64,000 nt of DNA from Hyphomicrobiales bacterium. GTDB lineage: Bacteria > Pseudomonadota > Alphaproteobacteria > Rhizobiales > Rhizobiaceae. Numbering within the stretch: the first letter of the stretch is position 1; every line of letters begins with the position of its first letter. Positions 59,792 through 64,000 of the stretch are shown piece by piece. The stretch lies in assembly GCA_900471925.1 (NCBI GenBank), contig UCGV01000008.1, positions 1-64,000 of the forward strand. Reading direction: 5' to 3'. Position numbers and translations under genes: made by a program. The notes beneath the pieces are model-generated. The model did no database searches. It worked only from the letters and a program-made list of their open reading frames with translations, and was not told the DNA's origin.

Positions 59792-60597
59792 GCTTGACCG
59801 GCGCAAACGAAACAGAGGCGATGGCGGCTCATCCCGCCATCGCCGGCCTGGCGTCCCCTCTGCTTTCGGCGGAGGGGGTGACGGTCAGATATGGCGACTT
59901 CCATGCTTTGAGCGAGGTCTCGCTCGCACTGGCGCCGCTCGGCATCCACGCGGTGATCGGCCCGAACGGCGCTGGAAAATCAACCCTGTTCAACGCGATC
60001 AGCGGCTATGTCAGGCCGACGAAGGGGCGCGTTCTGTTCGATGGCACCAACGTTACGGGCTGGCGTCCCGACCGCCTCGCCCGCTTCGGCCTGGCGCGCT
60101 CATTCCAGATATCGGCGATCTTCCCCGATCTTTCCGTCGAGGATAATTTGCGGATGGCGCTGACCCGAGAGGTGCGCGGTCTCTCGCTGTTGCGCCGGCG
60201 AAACAGCCTTGCATTGGGAGAGGATGCCGAGCGCCTGCTTGTCGAAACGGGCCTCGCCTCCCGCCGGAAAGACCGCGCCGCCGATCTCCCCTACGGTCGC
60301 CGACGCCTGCTCGAACTCGTAGCAACGCTTCTGCTCAAGCCTCGTCTGCTGATGCTGGACGAACCGATGGCCGGCCTGGCGCGGGAAGATATTCCCGAGG
60401 TGACGGCATTGATCGCGCGCGCGGCCGATCACTGCGCGGTCGTGCTCGTCGAACATAATCTGCAGGTCGTCGAACGCCTTGCCGGCGAGGTCACCGTGCT
60501 TGCGGCCGGCAAGCTCCTCAGCCGCGGCAGTTATCGCCAGGTGGCAGCCGACCCGCGCGTTCGCGAAGCCTATATCGGTGAAAGCACGCATGACTGA
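59788..60597 (+). CDS. Branched-chain-type ABC ATPase (LivG-like)
   Basis: A 269-residue ATPase: Walker A GPNGAGKST (about 55-63), the long LivG-type insertion with GLARSFQISAIFPDLSVEDN, Walker B LLMLDEPMAGL and switch His in LVEHN. The signature loop is unusual: DLPYGRRRLLELVATLL instead of a standard LSYGxQR. It overlaps the next ATPase gene by eight bases. Confidence 0.9.
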   Translation: MSLTGANETEAMAAHPAIAGLASPLLSAEGVTVRYGDFHALSEVSLALAPLGIHAVIGPNGAGKSTLFNAISGYVRPTKGRVLFDGTNVTGWRPDRLARFGLARSFQISAIFPDLSVEDNLRMALTREVRGLSLLRRRNSLALGEDAERLLVETGLASRRKDRAADLPYGRRRLLELVATLLLKPRLLMLDEPMAGLAREDIPEVTALIARAADHCAVVLVEHNLQVVERLAGEVTVLAAGKLLSRGSYRQVAADPRVREAYIGESTHD

Positions 60598-61315
60598 AAT
60601 AGCCCCGACCACCACGCAGCCGGCCCTGGAAGTCCTGGATCTCAAGACCTGGTATGGCGCTTCGCAAGCTCTTTTCGGCGTAGATCTCAACGTCATGCCC
60701 GGCGAAGTCGTCGGCCTTGTCGGCCGCAACGGCGCGGGAAAGACGACGGTGCTGCGCTCCATCATGGGGTTGTTGCCCCGACAGACCGGACGAATCCTTA
60801 TCGGCGGTCTCGATGCGACGACACGTGGTCCCGCCGCGCGCGCTCGCCTTGGCATCGGCTACTGCCCCGAAGAGCGGGCGGTCTTTGCAAGCCTGACCGT
60901 TGCGGAAAACCTCGCCTTGCCCCCGTCGATCGGACCCAGCGGCCTGAGCGAAGCCGAGATATTCGCGCTTTTTCCCAACCTTGAAAGCCGGCGGCATCAC
61001 TATGGCGGCCAGCTCAGCGGCGGTGAGCAGCAGATGCTGGCGATCGGGCGCATTCTGCGCACCGGTGCCCGCACGCTTCTTCTCGACGAACCGACGGAAG
61101 GGCTTGCTCCCGTTATCGTGCGGCAGATCGAAGCCGCGCTCATCACGCTCAAGCGGCGCGGCTACACCATGCTTCTCGTCGAGCAGAACTTCGGCTTTGT
61201 CCTGCGCGTCGCCGATCGTGTCGCCGCGATCGAGCACGGTGCCGTCGTTGCGGAGAGCATCGTCGATGATCCTGATCTGGCAGAGCAACGCCTTGCCCAA
61301 CATCTGGTCCTGTAA
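60590..61315 (+). CDS. Branched-chain-type ABC ATPase (LivF-like)
   Basis: A 241-residue ATPase with Walker A GRNGAGKTT (about 43-51), IGYCPEERAVFASLTVAENL, signature LSGGEQQMLAIGR and Walker B TLLLDEPTEGLAP. The VEQNF switch with Gln in place of His is normal for LivF proteins. ATG 60590 lies inside the end of the LivG-like gene. Confidence 0.92.
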   Translation: MTEIAPTTTQPALEVLDLKTWYGASQALFGVDLNVMPGEVVGLVGRNGAGKTTVLRSIMGLLPRQTGRILIGGLDATTRGPAARARLGIGYCPEERAVFASLTVAENLALPPSIGPSGLSEAEIFALFPNLESRRHHYGGQLSGGEQQMLAIGRILRTGARTLLLDEPTEGLAPVIVRQIEAALITLKRRGYTMLLVEQNFGFVLRVADRVAAIEHGAVVAESIVDDPDLAEQRLAQHLVL

Positions 61316-61320
61316 AATCC

Positions 61321-63234
61321 ATGTTTGACCTCATCCTCGGCTATCTCACCATCGGCCTCGTCAACGGTTCCTTCTATGCGCTGCTTGCGCTCGGGCTGGC
61401 GCTGATCTTCGGGCTGCTCAATGTGCTCAACATGACGCATGGCGCGCTTTACATGATGGGCGCCTTCGCGGCCTGGGCTGCGGTCGAGAAACTGGGCGTC
61501 GATTACCTCTCGGCCCTCGTCATCGCCACGATCGGTGTCGGAGCGGTCGGGGTTCTCATCGAAAAGATGCTGCTCAGCCGCACCTATGGGCTCGATCCGC
61601 TATATGGTTTCATGCTGACCTTCGGGCTCGCGACGATATTGCAGGGTCTGTTTCAGGTCTATTTCGGCTCCACCGGTCTGCCCTTTTCCGCACCCGGCTG
61701 GCTTTCCGGAGGGATCGATTTCGGTTTCATCTTCCTGCCCGTCTACCGGCTATGGGTCGTCGGCGTTTCCCTGTTGACCTGCCTTGCCGCATGGCTTGCC
61801 ATCGAACGCACCAGGGCCGGGGCGACACTGCGGGCGGTTTCGGAAAACAGCATGATCGCCGATGCACTCGGCGTGCGCGTCTCGCGGGTGCGCTCGCTCG
61901 CCTTCGGTCTCGGGGCGGCGCTCGCCGGCTTTGCCGGGGCTCTCGCAGCACCCGTCTATCAGGTCAGCCCGCTGATGGGCGCCGATATTCTCCTGGTGAT
62001 CTTCGCCATCATCATCGTCGGCGGCATGGGATCGATCGGCGGCACCCTGGTCGCGAGCTATTGCCTCGCGCTGATCGAAAGCCTGACCCAGGCCTTTTAT
62101 CCGCAGGCGGCGAGTTCCGTCATCTTCGTGTTCATGTGCGTGGTCCTCATGGTGCGTCCGCAGGGCCTGTTCGGTCTTGCCATGGTCAAGCGCCATGAAT
62201 TTCGCGCGGCCCGATTGCCGGGCGCCGCCAGCGAGGCAGAGAGCGCTCGGTCCCGGACCGGCCGGCTGGTTCTCTATGGCGCGGCGGCGGTCGTGCTGCT
62301 GTTGCTGCCTGTGGTCGTCTACCCGATCCATCTGGTGAAGATCGCGTGCCTGGCAATGTTTGCCGCCTCGTTCAATTTCCTGATCGGCTTTGTCGGCATT
62401 GTCTCCTTTGGACAGGCGGCATTCTTCGGCACGGCCGCCTACGTCACCGCCCATGCCCTGGCGGTCTGGAAGCTTTCCCCGGAAATCGCGCTCCTTCTCG
62501 GCCTCGCCGCCGCGCTGACGCTCGGTCTCATCATGGGGGCTTTGGCGATACGCCGCGGTGGCATCTATCAGGCCATGATCACGCTTGCCGTCGCGCAGAT
62601 GGTCTATTTCGTCTACGTGCAGGCGCCCTTCACCCATGCCGAGGACGGCATCCAATCCGTTCCGAGGGGCGTGCTCCTCGGACTGCTGGATCTTCGGGAC
62701 GACAGGACCGTCTACGGATTGGCGGTCTGCGCGCTCATCTGTGTCTTCTGCGGTCTTCGCGCGCTGCTTTCCTCCCGGTTCGGCATGGTTCTGGTCGCGA
62801 TCCGCGACGACGAGCGCCGCGCCCAGTCTCTCGGATACAATGTCGATGCCTACAAGCTTGCCGCCTTCGCCATCGCCTCTGTCTGTGCCGGCCTTGCCGG
62901 TTCGATCAGCGCCATCGGCTTTCAGCTGGCGACCCTTTCGGGCGCGCATTGGCAGCAGTCGGGCGAAGCCGTCCTCATGGCTCTTCTCGGCGGCATCGGC
63001 ACCCTGACCGGCCCGATCCTTGGCGCGGCCATCACAACCATGCTGCAGCAATGGCTCGCCCCCTTCGGAGCCTGGGTTCAGGTCTTCCAGGGCATCGTCT
63101 TCGCCCTTTGCGTTTTGCTCTTTCGCGACGGCCTCTTGTCCCGTCTCGCCGAACTTGTCGAGAAAATGCGCAAGACCGGCTTAAGAGCCGGTTTGACGCA
63201 GCCGGCAACCGGCAACCCGCAAATCCATTCATGA
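61321..63234 (+). CDS. Fused LivH-LivM branched-chain-type ABC permease
   Basis: A 637-residue protein joining both permeases of a LivHM transporter. Residues 1-290 are LivH-like (LTIGLVNGSFYALLALGLALIFGLLNVLNMTHGALYMMG; GTRAGATLRAVSEN coupling region) and about 315-620 are LivM-like (FNFLIGFVGIVSFGQAAFFGTAAY; RFGMVLVAIRDDERRAQSLGYN coupling region). A short hydrophilic linker at about 290-310 joins them. The fusion keeps a fixed 1:1 ratio. It overlaps the amidase start by four bases. Confidence 0.92.
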   Translation: MFDLILGYLTIGLVNGSFYALLALGLALIFGLLNVLNMTHGALYMMGAFAAWAAVEKLGVDYLSALVIATIGVGAVGVLIEKMLLSRTYGLDPLYGFMLTFGLATILQGLFQVYFGSTGLPFSAPGWLSGGIDFGFIFLPVYRLWVVGVSLLTCLAAWLAIERTRAGATLRAVSENSMIADALGVRVSRVRSLAFGLGAALAGFAGALAAPVYQVSPLMGADILLVIFAIIIVGGMGSIGGTLVASYCLALIESLTQAFYPQAASSVIFVFMCVVLMVRPQGLFGLAMVKRHEFRAARLPGAASEAESARSRTGRLVLYGAAAVVLLLLPVVVYPIHLVKIACLAMFAASFNFLIGFVGIVSFGQAAFFGTAAYVTAHALAVWKLSPEIALLLGLAAALTLGLIMGALAIRRGGIYQAMITLAVAQMVYFVYVQAPFTHAEDGIQSVPRGVLLGLLDLRDDRTVYGLAVCALICVFCGLRALLSSRFGMVLVAIRDDERRAQSLGYNVDAYKLAAFAIASVCAGLAGSISAIGFQLATLSGAHWQQSGEAVLMALLGGIGTLTGPILGAAITTMLQQWLAPFGAWVQVFQGIVFALCVLLFRDGLLSRLAELVEKMRKTGLRAGLTQPATGNPQIHS

Positions 63235-64000
63235 CCTCAACAGATCGAAGCGATATCGAGATGCAGACGAAGACAATCGCGCCGCCCTCCAGACCCGCGC
63301 ATCTCTCTGCCAGGGCGATGGCTGAGGCCCTCTCCAAAGGCGAAATCACCTCCGTCGCACTGGTCGAGGCATGTCTCGATCGTATCGCGGCGCGTGAAAG
63401 CGATGTCAGGGCCTGGAGTTTTCTCGACGCGGCCTCCGCATTGGATCAGGCGCGGGCGGCGGATGCGCGCCGCAGGGAAGGCAGACAGCTTGGTCTCCTC
63501 GACGGGATACCGATCGGTGTGAAGGATGTCTTCGATACCGCCGATATGCCGTCCGAATATGGCAGTGCGATCTATCGCGGCCGGCGGCCGGTTGCGGATG
63601 CCGCAGCGGTTGCCCTCTTGCGTTCGGCCGGCGCAATCATCATCGGCAAGACCGCGACCTCCGAATTCGGCATGTATCACCCGAGCCCGACGCGCAATCC
63701 GCACGACCTGTCGCGATCGCCGGGCGTTTCGTCGGCCGGTTCGGCGGCCGCCGTGGTCGATCACATGGTGCCGCTGGCGCTCGCCACCCAGCACACGGCT
63801 TCGACGACGCTGCCGGCCTCTTTCTGCGGTGCCGTCGGGTTCAAGCCGACACGCGGTTTCGCCGACATGACGGGGTCCAACATATTGGTACCCCGCCTGA
63901 CCAATATCGCTTTCATGTCGCGGTCGGTCGATGATGCCGCCTTATTTGCGGCCGCGTTCGATCCGACGCTCGCCGCATCCGTCACACACGAGCATCTTGC
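63231..64000 (+). CDS. Amidase-signature family protein, cut by window end
   Basis: About 256 N-terminal residues of an amidase. The catalytic Lys is in GVKDVFDT (about residue 92). The Ser-rich region differs from the family: GVSSAGSAAAVVDHMVPLALATQHTASTTLPASFCG, where the usual GGSxRxP around the nucleophile is ASTTLP. The Ser is kept, but the neighbouring Gly and Arg are not. FKPTRG follows normally. Coupling to the importer suggests that it hydrolyses the imported amide. An internal ATG at 63261 is an alternative start. Confidence 0.85.
   Translation, partial: MTSTDRSDIEMQTKTIAPPSRPAHLSARAMAEALSKGEITSVALVEACLDRIAARESDVRAWSFLDAASALDQARAADARRREGRQLGLLDGIPIGVKDVFDTADMPSEYGSAIYRGRRPVADAAAVALLRSAGAIIIGKTATSEFGMYHPSPTRNPHDLSRSPGVSSAGSAAAVVDHMVPLALATQHTASTTLPASFCGAVGFKPTRGFADMTGSNILVPRLTNIAFMSRSVDDAALFAAAFDPTLAASVTHEHL

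Noticed and set aside
61750..63051. 433-codon leftward open frame inside the fused permease gene
   Set aside because: Same reason: low-complexity charged product opposite a well-conserved membrane protein.

Overview
The window looks like part of a replicon (large plasmid or chromid) of a Rhizobium-type alphaproteobacterium. The main evidence is a complete repABC replication/partition module at about 10.8-14.6 kb, with two identical parS palindromes and an antisense RNA locus. Other support comes from high-GC, rhizobium-like codon use over most of the window and the density of ABC importers with attached sugar and amino-acid catabolic genes. No rRNA, tRNA or CRISPR array was seen.

Layout. 1-0.35 kb is the 3' end of glpD. 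0.55-5.1 kb holds a putative peptide-modification locus: a SARP/BTAD-TPR regulator, a 47-residue candidate precursor peptide, a YcaO cyclodehydratase-family enzyme, TfuA and a small unknown protein, followed by an opposing XRE regulator. 5.9-10.0 kb and 17.8-20.7 kb are two halves of an oxidative L-fucose pathway (two lactonases, IclR regulator, ketodeoxyfuconate dehydrogenase, fuconate dehydratase; then FucU mutarotase, a DUF1349 protein, a lactonase and an aldo/keto reductase). repABC and two cell-surface polysaccharide genes lie between them. 20.9-26.4 kb is a polyamine-type ABC importer with a class IV aminotransferase and an XRE-cupin regulator. 26.4-32.1 kb has a GntR regulator, an altronate/galactarate-type dehydratase, and a divergent DapA-like, AroE-like and DegT-like set. 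32.3-43.1 kb is a LacI-controlled sugar importer operon carrying two ADP-ribosylglycohydrolase-family proteins, a class III CoA-transferase and a CitE-like lyase. An HD-GYP protein and a dienelactone-hydrolase-like protein follow.

From about 45.5 to 54.2 kb composition drops and the DNA becomes a graveyard: a decayed IS5-type transposase, SUKH (SMI1/KNR4) immunity-like genes (one intact, one frameshifted), further small orphan genes on the minus strand each followed by a GC-rich palindromic repeat, a frameshifted DUF5071 gene next to an RHH gene, a nonsense-mutated HTH gene, broken type I secretion genes and a frameshifted integrase. Imperfect direct repeats at 45,478 and 54,183 could be its borders.

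55.4-64.0 kb returns to ordinary sequence: a fatty acid hydroxylase/sterol desaturase family protein, a LacI and a SorC regulator, and a branched-chain-type ABC importer (periplasmic protein, two ATPases, a fused LivH-LivM permease) translationally coupled to an amidase cut by the window end. This suggests import and hydrolysis of an amide.

Most notable candidates for something undescribed are the precursor/YcaO/TfuA locus, the palindrome-punctuated orphan gene array, and the sugar operon with two ADP-ribosylglycohydrolases plus CoA-transferase and lyase.
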